The notes under the pieces: generated by a model
Database searches by the model: none
Seen by the model: the letters and a program-made list of their open reading frames with translations, nothing else
Told to the model about the DNA's origin: nothing
Position numbers and translations under genes: made by a program
Assembly (NCBI GenBank): GCA_021200415.1
Contig: JAJQGO010000013.1
Span: forward strand, 246,886-310,885
Source of the DNA: Ruminococcus sp.
GTDB taxonomy: Bacteria; Bacillota; Clostridia; Oscillospirales; Ruminococcaceae
Reading direction: 5' to 3'
Length of the DNA: 64,000 bases
In this document: piece after piece, positions 52,455 through 61,429 of the stretch
Numbering within the stretch: position 1 is the stretch's first letter
Layout: every line of letters begins with the position of its first letter

Positions 52455-53471
52455 ATGTTTACAAAAGATATTGGTGTTGATCTGGGTACTGCAAATACAC
52501 TTGTTTATATGCGCGGTAAGGGTATTATTATCAGAGAGCCGTCTGTCGTTGCAGTTAATACCAGAACTGACAAATGCCGCTATGTCGGCAAGGAGGCTAA
52601 GGATGTCATCGGCAGAACTCCCGGTTCTATCGTTGCGGTAAGGCCCCTTAAAGACGGCGTTATTGCCGATTTTGACATAACGACAACTATGCTTCAGGAG
52701 TTTATAAAAAAAGCTCTCAGAGGCACTCTGTTTACTAAGGCAAATGTCATAATCTGTATTCCCTCCGGCGTTACTCCCGTTGAACGCAGAGCTGTCCGTG
52801 AGGCGTGCAAAAATGCGGGAGCAAATAACGTCCTCGTAATCGAAGAGCCTATGGCAGCCGCTATCGGCGCGGGACTTCCGACTACCGAGCCGTCGGGAAG
52901 CATGATTGTGGACATCGGCGGCGGAACAAGCGAGGTTGCCGTTATATCACTCGGCGGCATTGTCGCTTCACGCTCGGTAAGATGCGCAGGTGATGAATTT
53001 GACTCCGCAATCATAAACTATATCAAAAAGAAATATAATCTGCTTATCGGCGAACGAACTGCCGAAAATATCAAGATTGAAATCGGTTCCGCATTCCCAA
53101 GCGAAAAGGAATCCTCAATGGAAATCAAGGGCAGGAATCTCCTGAACGGTCTACCGGAAAATATTATGATAAATTCAGCGGAAATCAGAGATGCCCTTGT
53201 TGAGCCTCTTGCCCGCGTTATTGAGGCAATCAAGGCTACTCTGGAGGAAACTCCGCCGGAGCTTTCGGCGGATATAATCGATCAGGGCATTACCCTTGCC
53301 GGCGGCGGAGCGCTTCTGCGCGGACTCGATAAGCTCATAAACCGCGAAACCGGTATGCCGGTGTATATCGCTGAGTATCCCCTTGACTGCGTTGCCGAAG
53401 GCACAGGCAAAATTCTCGAAAATATTGACAAATATCAGGATGCTCTCACCGAAAATGTCAAGTACTATTAA
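52455..53471 (+). CDS. mreB: Rod shape actin MreB
   Basis: A 338-residue actin homologue that guides the lateral wall synthesis machinery. Phosphate loops are visible: [15 protein letters not shown] near the start and [18 protein letters not shown] near residue 155, with [14 protein letters not shown] near 285. AAGGAGC precedes the ATG. First gene of the mreBCD-PBP2 operon. Confidence 0.96.
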   Translation: MFTKDIGVDLGTANTLVYMRGKGIIIREPSVVAVNTRTDKCRYVGKEAKDVIGRTPGSIVAVRPLKDGVIADFDITTTMLQEFIKKALRGTLFTKANVIICIPSGVTPVERRAVREACKNAGANNVLVIEEPMAAAIGAGLPTTEPSGSMIVDIGGGTSEVAVISLGGIVASRSVRCAGDEFDSAIINYIKKKYNLLIGERTAENIKIEIGSAFPSEKESSMEIKGRNLLNGLPENIMINSAEIRDALVEPLARVIEAIKATLEETPPELSADIIDQGITLAGGGALLRGLDKLINRETGMPVYIAEYPLDCVAEGTGKILENIDKYQDALTENVKYY

Positions 53472-53482
53472 GGAGGGGTCAA

Positions 53483-54349
53483 ATGCGTGATTTCTTCAAA
53501 AGCACCAGATTTAAAATTCTGCTTGCTTTTCTTGCCTTTCTCATCGGCATAATGATTTACGGCGTTACAAAGGGCGGCTACTCCCTTTCGGGAACTTCCT
53601 TTGTCAACACAATTACAAAGCCCTTCCGTTCCGCTGCAAACAGTATCAGCATGAAAATTGAACACAGCATTGATAAAATTTCCAACGCTACCGAATATTA
53701 CAACGAAAACCAGCGTCTGAAGCAGCAGATCGGCGAGCTGAACAAGCAGCTTACCGATTACGAGGCTCTTCAGGACGAGGTTGAGGAGCTGCGTAAGCTT
53801 GTAACAATCAAGGAGGAGCATGAGGACTATGTTCTCTCCGTTCCATGCGAGGTTCTGAGCTATGTGGCTAATGATCCCTTTAAATCCTTCACTATAAATA
53901 AAGGCTCGGCAGACGAAATTGAACCGAACTGCCCTGTTATTACTTCGGAGGGTCTTGTAGGAATCACAGTTGAGGTTTCGGAACACGTTTCAACTGTCCG
54001 GACGATTCTTTCCCCTGACCTTTCAATTGCCTCCGTCTGCTCATCGTCCGCCGCAGATACGGGAATCATCGAGGGCACTATACTTGACGCTGCCAACGGC
54101 AACACACGCCTTATACACGTGGATATTGACAATCAGCTGGAGGAGGGCGACCTTATCGTAACCAACGGAAACAGCGGATTGTTCCCCAAGGGATATGCCA
54201 TAGGAACTGTCAAAAGCGTCAGCCTCGACAGCAGCGGTCTTTCCGCCTGTGCGGAAATTGAACCGTGCATCGACATAACACGCCTTACCTACGTCTCTGT
54301 TATCACCGATTTCGACGGAAAGAAGGAGGCTGAGACTGATGAGGATTAA
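53483..54349 (+). CDS. mreC: Rod shape protein MreC
   Basis: A 288-residue bitopic membrane protein with an N-terminal helix (about 9-28), a coiled coil (about 70-105, YYNENQRLKQQIGELNKQLTDYE) and beta barrels (about 110-270, with NGNSGLFPKGYAIGTVKSV). MreC activates PBP2 in the rod complex. AAGGAGGGG precedes the ATG. The stop overlaps the mreD start by 11 bases, so the two are probably translationally coupled. Confidence 0.92.
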   Translation: MRDFFKSTRFKILLAFLAFLIGIMIYGVTKGGYSLSGTSFVNTITKPFRSAANSISMKIEHSIDKISNATEYYNENQRLKQQIGELNKQLTDYEALQDEVEELRKLVTIKEEHEDYVLSVPCEVLSYVANDPFKSFTINKGSADEIEPNCPVITSEGLVGITVEVSEHVSTVRTILSPDLSIASVCSSSAADTGIIEGTILDAANGNTRLIHVDIDNQLEEGDLIVTNGNSGLFPKGYAIGTVKSVSLDSSGLSACAEIEPCIDITRLTYVSVITDFDGKKEAETDED

Positions 54350-54896
54350 AACTACAAAGGAGAAGCGGATTCTTATTATCAAGACAGCTGTCAGATGGCT
54401 TCTCTACTATGTTCTCATTTTCTTCAGCTTTGTCTTTATGACCTCCGGTACGCTGCTGAAGCCTGTTCTGCTTATTCCCATTGCCGTATGCATATCCGTA
54501 AACAACAATCAGATTGGCTCGGCGGTTACGTCAGCCGTCTGCGGATTTCTCATAGACATAAGCTGTGATAAGCTGATCGGCTACAACGCCGTCATACTGA
54601 CTGTTTTCTCTATCATCATTTCCCTGCTGTTTGAGCTGTATCTCAGATATAAATTCATCAACGTACTTATCGCGACCGCTGTTGTTTCCTTTATTCAGGG
54701 CTGGCTGGATTACAAATTCTATTACGAAATCTGGAATTACGATAATGTCGAGCTGATTTTCTCTGAAATTACAATTCCGGTCTGGATTTATACGGTTATC
54801 TCGACAGTATTTATTTTCCTTATCATTAAACTGATCAACCATTTTCTGATGCCAAAGGAGCATTTGTCACTGGAGGAAGTCATTAAAACCAATTAA
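54339..54896 (+). CDS. mreD: Rod shape protein MreD
   Basis: A 185-residue integral membrane protein with about five helices and a basic N-terminus (RIKTTKEKR). MreD is poorly conserved; assignment rests on size, topology, the YxxISCDKLIGYN-type middle, and position between mreC and PBP2. It overlaps mreC by 11 bases. Confidence 0.85.
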   Translation: MRIKTTKEKRILIIKTAVRWLLYYVLIFFSFVFMTSGTLLKPVLLIPIAVCISVNNNQIGSAVTSAVCGFLIDISCDKLIGYNAVILTVFSIIISLLFELYLRYKFINVLIATAVVSFIQGWLDYKFYYEIWNYDNVELIFSEITIPVWIYTVISTVFIFLIIKLINHFLMPKEHLSLEEVIKTN

Positions 54897-54910
54897 AGGA
54901 GCGATAAAAT

Positions 54911-57169
54911 TTGAAAAGCCTTTCTGACAAAGTGAAATCTGTCATTATTGTGGGATTAGTTCTGTTTTTGGGGATATTGAGCGCGATGCGCCTTATGAAG
55001 ATACAAATCGTCGGCGATGAGGAAATTGTCAGCTCGGAAATAAGCGGAGAAACCTCTCTCGTCTACACCAGAAGCTCAAATGCCACAAGAGGCGAAATTA
55101 TTGACTACAGCGGAAATACTATTATCGGCAACACGACTCAAACGAATATTGTTCTGCAAAAGGCTCTCTTTCCGGAGGATTATCAGGAGGGCAACGATGT
55201 ACTGCTCGAAATTTACAATGAGCTTGCGGAAAGAGGCTATTCAGTTGAACAGAATCTGCCCATATCCGAAACGTCGCCCTATGTTTTTACGGACGATGAG
55301 GCTGCCGAGTCCCTGAAGGAGGAGCTTAACCTTAACGTCTACGCAACTGCCGAAAACTGTATCGACAAGCTGATTTCAGATTATGAAATTTCAGACAACT
55401 ACTCCGAAAGCGAAAAACGAATAATTGCGGGGCTGAGATATGAAATGCTGTATAAGGAATTTTCCTACAGCAACGACCTTGTACTCGCTGAGGATGTTGA
55501 TTCCCAGACTGTCATTGATTTAAAGGAAATGAGCATTTATCTTCGCGGCGTTGACGCTGTTGAAACGGCAAGCCGTGAAATTGTCAGAGGTGATATACTT
55601 CCCCACGAAATAGGCACTGTCGGTCCTATCTACGCTGAGGAATACGAAACGCTCAAGGATGAGGGCTATGCAATGGACGACGTCGTGGGCAAAAGCGGTA
55701 TCGAATCCGCCATGGAAACCGAGCTGCGCGGTCAGAACGGCGAAGAGGAAGTCACCATCGTGAACGACACCGTTACCGACATTGAAACAATTACCGCAAC
55801 AGAATCGGGAAATACCGTTAAGCTTACCATAAACGGAACGTATCAGCTTGAGCTTCAAAGTATTCTCGACAACTTTATCGCGAATTTCCAGAGTATAAAT
55901 ACAAACTCGGATCTTGACGATGTCAACGCGGGAGCAATCGTTGTTCTCGACGCGAAAACGGGAGCTGTACGCGGCATGGCGACTGCGCCGACATATAATC
56001 TCATCGACTATGTAAATGATTATGAATCCATACTGAATGAGGATAACTCCCCTCTCGTAAACCGTGCAACTGACGGTCTGTACCGTCCCGGCTCTACATT
56101 TAAAACCATTACCGCTACGGCAGGTCTTAATGAGGGTATCGTTGACGGCAACACAACCTTTACCTGTAATAGGATTTACCATTACATGGATACCGATTAC
56201 CAATGCACGGGCTATCACAACAGTATCGCCATTACAAAGGCTCTTGAGGTTTCGTGCAACATCTATTTCTATGAGCTTTCGCAAAGACTCGGCATTGATA
56301 AGATAACGGAATATGCCGAGCTGTATGGTCTTGGTCAGCATACGGGTCTTGAAACGGGCGATGCGGCAGGCTATCTTGCAAATCCCGAAACATTCGTTGC
56401 AAACGGTCAGAGTTGGTATATCGGATACGTTCTTCAGGCAGGTATCGGCAACATCGACTGCGGTATGACGCCTCTCCAGATGGCTTGCGTCGCAAGCACC
56501 ATTGCCAACGAGGGCGTCCGCTATCAGCCTTATCTTGTTGACAGTCTGTGCGAATACGGCACAAATACGGTCGTGTCCGAAACGCAGCCAACCATTGCCG
56601 AAGAAATTGAGCTTAACTACGATTACGTCTACTATTACATCGAACAAGGAATGATTGCGGCTTCGCATAATATGCCCGAAAAATATTCCCTGTCCAATCT
56701 CGGATTTGACGTAGCTATAAAAACAGGTACGCCACAGGTCGGCGAAAACGGCGAGCAGAACTCATTCTTTATCGGATACGCTCCTGCCGATGATCCGGAA
56801 ATTGCCTTTGCAGGCGTTATTGAGGGCGGTGAATACTCCAAATACATGATTCGTGATATTATCCTTGCTTATCAGGAATGCTACGGTCTTAACGGAGTTG
56901 AGCCTACTGTTGAACTGTCGGACGTTGATGCTGCTGCCGAAGCAGCCGCAAGCACCACAACAGACGACCTTGCGGGATCTCAGTCAACTGCAACCTCAAC
57001 AACAACAGCTGCTGATGCGTCGTCACAGGAAACCGAAAGTACAGCTGATTCCTCAACGGAGGAAAGCACTCAGACGGAAACCGATGAGACGGCAGCGGTC
57101 GGCGTAGCGTCAATGCCTCCCGAAACACCCGAAGGCACTGAACCGCAGCAGAACACGCAAAGCGAATAA
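54911..57169 (+). CDS. mrdA: Class B PBP2 of the elongation complex
   Basis: A 752-residue transpeptidase partner of RodA. The start is TTG 54911, about eight bases after AAGGAG. One membrane helix (about 10-27), a pedestal (about 40-320) and a transpeptidase with STFK at Ser395, SCN in EVSCNIYFYEL, and KTG in AIKTGTPQ are all intact. The last 80 residues are a Ser/Thr/Glu-rich extracytoplasmic tail. It is the last gene of the mreBCD operon and ends at a strong terminator. Confidence 0.93.
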   Translation: MKSLSDKVKSVIIVGLVLFLGILSAMRLMKIQIVGDEEIVSSEISGETSLVYTRSSNATRGEIIDYSGNTIIGNTTQTNIVLQKALFPEDYQEGNDVLLEIYNELAERGYSVEQNLPISETSPYVFTDDEAAESLKEELNLNVYATAENCIDKLISDYEISDNYSESEKRIIAGLRYEMLYKEFSYSNDLVLAEDVDSQTVIDLKEMSIYLRGVDAVETASREIVRGDILPHEIGTVGPIYAEEYETLKDEGYAMDDVVGKSGIESAMETELRGQNGEEEVTIVNDTVTDIETITATESGNTVKLTINGTYQLELQSILDNFIANFQSINTNSDLDDVNAGAIVVLDAKTGAVRGMATAPTYNLIDYVNDYESILNEDNSPLVNRATDGLYRPGSTFKTITATAGLNEGIVDGNTTFTCNRIYHYMDTDYQCTGYHNSIAITKALEVSCNIYFYELSQRLGIDKITEYAELYGLGQHTGLETGDAAGYLANPETFVANGQSWYIGYVLQAGIGNIDCGMTPLQMACVASTIANEGVRYQPYLVDSLCEYGTNTVVSETQPTIAEEIELNYDYVYYYIEQGMIAASHNMPEKYSLSNLGFDVAIKTGTPQVGENGEQNSFFIGYAPADDPEIAFAGVIEGGEYSKYMIRDIILAYQECYGLNGVEPTVELSDVDAAAEAAASTTTDDLAGSQSTATSTTTAADASSQETESTADSSTEESTQTETDETAAVGVASMPPETPEGTEPQQNTQSE

Positions 57170-57175
57170 GTCTCA

Positions 57176-57207
57176 ATGACAGCTCGAATATGAGCTGTCA
57201 TTTTTTT
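57176..57207 (+). terminator. Terminator of the mreB-PBP2 operon
   Basis: ATGACAGCTC (57176-57185) and GAGCTGTCAT (57192-57201), six-base loop, then TTTTTTT. Confidence 0.9.
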
Positions 57208-57286
57208 CGGAAATTTTTTTGCATTTCAGGTAACTTATAGTATAATTCCAAAATATCCGTTAAAAATATAAGCGGAGGTGTTATAC

Positions 57287-58102
57287 GTGAAAAAGAATAT
57301 TTTTTCTGATAAGGAATCCGGCAAAAGCTCCAAGGGCTTCTACGCCGCACTGGGAATCAGTGTGCTGATGATAGGCTCTGCGTGTTTTTTTGCCTATAAC
57401 GAGGGCGAAAAGCTTGAGGATGATAATTATATTGCCGAGAGTCAAAGCTCCGTTTCAGAGGAGGCTGTTGATAAAAAATATACAGACGTTCCCAAAGCTA
57501 CCGATGCTCCCGTAACTCAAAGTACAGCTGCGGCGACCACCACAGCTGCCGTTACTACTACCACAGCTGTAACCGAAGCACATATCGCAACTATCCCTGC
57601 GGCGGGAATTTCTGTTTCCGAATCGCCTGCCGAGGAAACTACTGCCGAAGCGGAAACCGAAAGCACAGAAGCTGCCGCTGACAAGCTTGTAAGAGCTACT
57701 GCTCCCCTTGCCGACATGAGCAGCGTAATCAATCCGTTCAGCGGCACGGAGCTTGTGAAAAACGAAACAACCGGTTCGTGGCAGACTCATAACGGCGCGG
57801 ATATTGCCGCGGAGGTCGGAACAGAGGTGTATGCAATCTCACCCGGCGAGGTTACTGCCGTAAACGACGATCCTCTCTGGGGAACTACAGTTGTCATTGA
57901 TCACCATAACGGCTATATCAGCAAATATTGCAGCCTTGCCAAGGATTTGTCCGTTCAGGCAGGAGATACGGTTTTAAGCGGTGATGTAATCGGTACTATC
58001 GGGGATACTGCCGACATCGAAAGCGCTCTTGAGCCGCATCTGCACATTGAAATCACTCACAACGGCAGCTATGAGGACCCTATCAGCCTTCTCCGGCAAT
58101 AA
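57287..58102 (+). CDS. M23 (LytM) peptidase, exported
   Basis: A 271-residue protein. GTG 57287 is used because GGAGGTG lies six bases before it. A membrane helix (about 18-35) anchors a Thr/Ala/Glu-rich spacer (about 45-135) and a LytM metallopeptidase domain. Metal ligands are intact: His and Asp in THNGADI and the HxH in HLHIEI. In the engulfment protein SpoIIQ the first His is lost in Bacillus, while clostridial SpoIIQ keeps it, so SpoIIQ is possible but not shown. It has its own promoter (TTGCAT near 57219, TATAAT near 57241). Confidence 0.85.
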   Translation: MKKNIFSDKESGKSSKGFYAALGISVLMIGSACFFAYNEGEKLEDDNYIAESQSSVSEEAVDKKYTDVPKATDAPVTQSTAAATTTAAVTTTTAVTEAHIATIPAAGISVSESPAEETTAEAETESTEAAADKLVRATAPLADMSSVINPFSGTELVKNETTGSWQTHNGADIAAEVGTEVYAISPGEVTAVNDDPLWGTTVVIDHHNGYISKYCSLAKDLSVQAGDTVLSGDVIGTIGDTADIESALEPHLHIEITHNGSYEDPISLLRQ

Positions 58103-58109
58103 AGCATTA

Positions 58110-58150
58110 CTCCGGTCTTATTTTAATCACAAGACCGGAGCTTTCTTCTT
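58110..58150 (+). terminator. Terminator of the M23 peptidase gene
   Basis: CTCCGGTCTT (58110-58119) and AAGACCGGAG (58131-58140) followed by CTTTCTTCTT. Confidence 0.8.
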
Positions 58151-58156
58151 GAACAG

Positions 58157-58185
58157 TTGCATATTTCGAACCTTTATGATATAAT
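58157..58185 (+). promoter_or_regulatory. Promoter of the MATE transporter gene
   Basis: TTGCAT (58157-58162), 17-base spacer, TATAAT (58180-58185). The transcript would begin at copy 4 of the palindromic repeat. Confidence 0.65.
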
Positions 58186-58189
58186 GTAT

Positions 58190-58239
58190 AAGGTGACGCT
58201 GCGCAATGGCCCTCTGACAGATTTGCGCGGTGTTGCCTT
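58190..58239. repeat. Palindromic repeat, copy 4, in the MATE leader
   Basis: AAGGTGACGCTGCGCAA (58190-58206) and TTTGCGCGGTGTTGCCTT (58222-58239), three mismatches. It directly follows a promoter, so the transcript starts with this hairpin. Confidence 0.6.
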
Positions 58240-58265
58240 CAGTTTTATGGAAAGAAGTCTTCATC

Positions 58266-59654
58266 ATGGTTAAGTCACAGAAAAAACATGAAATTGATAT
58301 GTGCAGCGGGCCGATTCTGACTAAAATGCTCAGGTTTTCTCTTCCGCTGATGTTCTCCAGCATTTTGCAGCTGCTGTTCAATGCGGCGGATATTGTAGTT
58401 GTAGGCCGCTTTGCAGGTGATAATTCCCTTGCGGCAGTAGGCTCAAACACGGCACTTATCAATCTCCTGACAAATTTATTTGTCGGGCTTTCTATTGGCG
58501 CAAATGTTACCTGCGCGCTTTTTTCGGGAGCGAAAAAGCAGTCCGACCTTAAGAAAACAGTCCACACGGCTATGCTGCTAAGCGTCTACAGCGGAATTAT
58601 TCTTACGGTTGTCGGAATTATAAGCGCTAAGCAAATTCTCACATGGATGCAGGCTCCGAAGGAAATTCTTGACCTTGCGGCTCTCTATCTGAGAATTTAT
58701 TTCATCGGCATGACCTCCACAATGATTTATAACTTCGGCAGCGCTGTTCTCAGGTCTGTCGGGGACACGAAGCGTCCGCTGTATTACCTCTTTGCGGCAG
58801 GCATTATAAACGTGATTCTCAATTTGTTTTTCGTCATTGTCCTTGATATGGACGTTGCGGGAGTTGCTCTTGCGACGGTGATTTCAGAAACGGTTTCGGC
58901 TGCGCTTATTATCAGGTGCATGATGAAGGAAAGCGAGGAAAGCGGCATCAGGCTTGAGCTGAAATCTCTGCGCATTGACCGTGATAAATTCATCAGAATA
59001 TTAAGAATCGGCTTGCCGGCAGGCTTTCAGGGGATTATTTTCTCCTTTTCCAATGTTGTGATTCAATCCTCTGTCAACTCCTTCGGAAAGATTGTTATTG
59101 CCGGAAACTCCGCAGCCTCGAATGTAGAGGGATTTGTATATATGTCCATGAATTCCTTCTACCAATCCACACTTTCCTTCACAAGTCAAAACCTCGGCGC
59201 AGGCAACATAAAACGCATCGGCAGGATTCTTGCTTCGGGGCTTATCTGCGTTACGGTTACGGGACTTCTCATGGGAAACGCCGCTGTATTTTTCGGCAAT
59301 GAGCTTCTCGGCATCTATTCATCAAGCAGCGATGTTATTGCCGCGGGAATGCAAAGACTCACTATTATCTGCACGACATACGCCCTGTGCGGAATTATGG
59401 ACGTTCTGGTAGGCTCGCTCCGAGGCATGGGATATTCGATTATGCCTATGATTGTATCACTTATCGGCGCGTGCGGACTGAGGATCATCTGGCTTTTCAC
59501 CTTTTTCAGAATGGAGCAATTCCACTCGCCTGAAATGATTTACATAACATATCCGGTATCTTGGATTATAACTATCGCCGCACACGTCATATGCTATGCG
59601 GCAGTCAAATCGAAGCTGAACAAAAGATATGCAATTCAAGGAAAAACTGCTTAG
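58266..59654 (+). CDS. MATE family efflux transporter
   Basis: A 462-residue membrane protein with 12 predicted helices in two MatE halves. GGAAAGAAG stands upstream of ATG 58266; an open frame begins earlier, within the repeat. Start motif GPILTKMLRFSLPLMFSSILQLLFNAADIVVVGRF is family-typical. MATE pumps export cationic drugs or metabolites with Na+ or H+; the substrate is not readable. Its stop is 11 bases before the thioesterase gene. Confidence 0.9.
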   Translation: MVKSQKKHEIDMCSGPILTKMLRFSLPLMFSSILQLLFNAADIVVVGRFAGDNSLAAVGSNTALINLLTNLFVGLSIGANVTCALFSGAKKQSDLKKTVHTAMLLSVYSGIILTVVGIISAKQILTWMQAPKEILDLAALYLRIYFIGMTSTMIYNFGSAVLRSVGDTKRPLYYLFAAGIINVILNLFFVIVLDMDVAGVALATVISETVSAALIIRCMMKESEESGIRLELKSLRIDRDKFIRILRIGLPAGFQGIIFSFSNVVIQSSVNSFGKIVIAGNSAASNVEGFVYMSMNSFYQSTLSFTSQNLGAGNIKRIGRILASGLICVTVTGLLMGNAAVFFGNELLGIYSSSSDVIAAGMQRLTIICTTYALCGIMDVLVGSLRGMGYSIMPMIVSLIGACGLRIIWLFTFFRMEQFHSPEMIYITYPVSWIITIAAHVICYAAVKSKLNKRYAIQGKTA

Positions 59655-59665
59655 GAGCTGATTTT

Positions 59666-60133
59666 ATGGAAAAAAGAGTAAAGGATTCATATGCTGAACA
59701 GGTACAGGTTCTGACACAGGCTAATATCAACGGCTACAACAGGCTTTTCGGCGGTCAGCTGATGGAATGGATTGATATTGTCGCTGCCGTTGTCGCACGA
59801 AGGCACTCCAATCACAACGTAACAACAGCTGTCGTGGACACGCTTTCGTTTCAGGCACCTGCCTATCCAAATGACACCATTATTATATGCGGATACATAA
59901 CCTACGTTGGCAGAACCTCAATGGAGGTCTGCACGAAGGCTTACGTTGAAAGTCTTGACGGAAAAAGACATCTCATCAATACTGCGTACCTTGTTATGGT
60001 TGCGCTGGACGAAAACGAAAAACCGGTTGAAGTTCCGCGGCTCATTCTTGAAACGGATGAGGAGAAATCCGAATGGGCAGCCGCTGAAAAAAGAGCAAGG
60101 CTGCGCAAGCAGCGGCGCAAGGAAAATTTCTGA
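59666..60133 (+). CDS. Hotdog acyl-CoA thioesterase (YciA-like)
   Basis: A 155-residue hotdog-fold enzyme hydrolysing acyl-CoA. ATG 59666 follows TTAGGAGC. The fold's hallmark NGYNRLFGGQLMEWIDIVAAVVARRHS and VVDTLSFQAPAYPNDTI are clear; the C-terminus is basic (RARLRKQRRKENF). It is probably co-transcribed with the MATE gene. Chain-length preference cannot be read. Confidence 0.9.
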   Translation: MEKRVKDSYAEQVQVLTQANINGYNRLFGGQLMEWIDIVAAVVARRHSNHNVTTAVVDTLSFQAPAYPNDTIIICGYITYVGRTSMEVCTKAYVESLDGKRHLINTAYLVMVALDENEKPVEVPRLILETDEEKSEWAAAEKRARLRKQRRKENF

Positions 60134-60135
60134 GC

Positions 60136-60168
60136 AATACCGCACAAAGATTTGTCGGAGGTGATTAC
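60136..60168. repeat. Palindromic repeat, copy 5, overlapping a ribosome site
   Basis: AATACCGCACAAAGATTT (60136-60153) is identical to the left end of copy 2 (46438-46455). The right arm is decayed to TTTGTCGGAGGTGATTACC and supplies the GGAGG for the next gene. The stem CCG(C)ACAA/TTGTCGG would pair part of that GGAGG. Confidence 0.55.
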
Positions 60169-60169
60169 C

Positions 60170-61210
60170 GTGCTGCAAATTGCATCATACGACCCTTCGG
60201 GTAAAATTTCCGAGGAGATATACGGGTATTCGTGCTGGGAAAAAATTAAGGACGCAGTTTACCTTGGCGCTAAATCTCCCGAAGAGCTGGAGGAATCAAT
60301 TATGAGTCAGCGGACTGATGTTGTTCTTGCAGCCGCAGACGAACATGACTTCACGAGAATAGACTTCATAAGAAAGCTCCTTGCGAATTATCCGGACATT
60401 TTCGTTGTGGTAATCGGCAATTCTGACAGCTGCCACTTTGTACGGAATATTTTTCTGTTGGGAGCTTTCGACTATCTTCTGACTGACGAGCTTGAAAAGG
60501 AGCTTGGAAAAACAATTATGAGAATGTCCCGTACACAGAGAAGCGCGTATTTTTCGGGAAAAATTTATGACAAGGTTCTTGTTCTGGCACGTCATATTTT
60601 CGATGGCGGAAGCAACGTCGGTGAGCTTGTGAAGGATATTGTCGATACAATTTACTCGGATTGGAATGACAACACTATCGCCTGTCAGCAGGTAATCGAA
60701 CACGTAAAGCAGGAATCCTACAAGCATTTTGTTCGTAAAAAGCCGTGGCTGGAGAAGTTCATTTATCGGGGCGACTATATACGGGATATTGGCTTCGAGC
60801 TGAAATCTAAGGGCGAAATCGAAGAGGAGCTTTGCCGATATTATTCCGAGGTAAATCAATTGTTCACCAAATATAACGTCATCGACGTTAACAAGACAAT
60901 TTATACAATCGGGAAAAGCGTCATACGGCAGGTTGACAGCAAGGTGACATTGGATTCAGTCGCAAGGGATGTCTATCTTAACAAAACATATATTTCACAC
61001 ATATTCAAGGAAATGACGGGAATCAGCTTCAATGATTTCGTGACGGAGCTCAAAACCGATAGGGCAAAAACGCTGCTTCACTATCCCGACATGAACGTCA
61101 GTATGATTGCGGATATGCTGTGCTTCGGCAGCTCCGGATATTTCAGCGCAATTTTCAAAAAGCATACGGGCTTCACCCCGACACAATACAGGGAGCTTAT
61201 CAAAAAATAG
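60170..61210 (+). CDS. AraC family regulator with degenerate receiver domain
   Basis: A 346-residue protein. GTG 60170 is eight bases after GGAGG. The N-terminal 120 residues look like a response regulator receiver, ending GAFDYLLTDE, but the phosphoacceptor Asp position reads TDVVLAAADEHD and the conserved Lys after the last strand is Thr, so phosphorylation is unlikely. The middle 130 residues are unrecognised. The C-terminal 100 residues are an AraC DNA-binding domain with LDSVARDVYLNKTYISHIFKE and MIADMLCFGSSGYFSAIFKK. It is 219 bases upstream of, and codirectional with, the aminotransferase operon, which it may regulate. Confidence 0.85.
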   Translation: MLQIASYDPSGKISEEIYGYSCWEKIKDAVYLGAKSPEELEESIMSQRTDVVLAAADEHDFTRIDFIRKLLANYPDIFVVVIGNSDSCHFVRNIFLLGAFDYLLTDELEKELGKTIMRMSRTQRSAYFSGKIYDKVLVLARHIFDGGSNVGELVKDIVDTIYSDWNDNTIACQQVIEHVKQESYKHFVRKKPWLEKFIYRGDYIRDIGFELKSKGEIEEELCRYYSEVNQLFTKYNVIDVNKTIYTIGKSVIRQVDSKVTLDSVARDVYLNKTYISHIFKEMTGISFNDFVTELKTDRAKTLLHYPDMNVSMIADMLCFGSSGYFSAIFKKHTGFTPTQYRELIKK

Positions 61211-61264
61211 CGGCTTTTTGCGGCTCAGCATAAATATTTCGCTAATTCTCCTAAAGATTTTATG

Positions 61265-61293
61265 TTGCGGACTGTCCGCGGCAGTGCTATAAT
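61265..61293 (+). promoter_or_regulatory. Promoter with internal operator, aminotransferase operon
   Basis: TTGCGG (61265-61270), 17-base spacer, TATAAT (61288-61293). A perfect dyad GCGGAC-T-GTCCGC (61267-61279) overlaps the -35 and spacer, a position where a repressor would block RNA polymerase. Confidence 0.6.
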
Positions 61294-61310
61294 ATACTCA
61301 TAAAAGCAAG

Positions 61311-61353
61311 GGAGCTTACAAAGTACCTTATGGGTCAAGTAAGCTCCTTTTCT
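61311..61353 (+). terminator. Leader terminator or attenuator, aminotransferase operon
   Basis: GGAGCTTAC (61311-61319) and GTAAGCTCC (61339-61347) form a perfect nine-base stem with a 19-base loop, then TTTTCTTATT. It begins about 10 bases after the expected start, so most transcripts would end early unless it is bypassed. No alternative antiterminator is obvious. Confidence 0.55.
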
Positions 61354-61429
61354 TATTATTATTTCGTTTGTACTCCAACGGCGAAGTGCAGACGCGCTGT
61401 AAACTTAACTTTTTAAAGGAGATGTCTTT

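Noticed and set aside
55520..56668. 382-codon antisense open frame inside PBP2
   Set aside because: No ribosome site, no promoter and composition of a shadow frame; PBP2 is clearly the real gene with all motifs.
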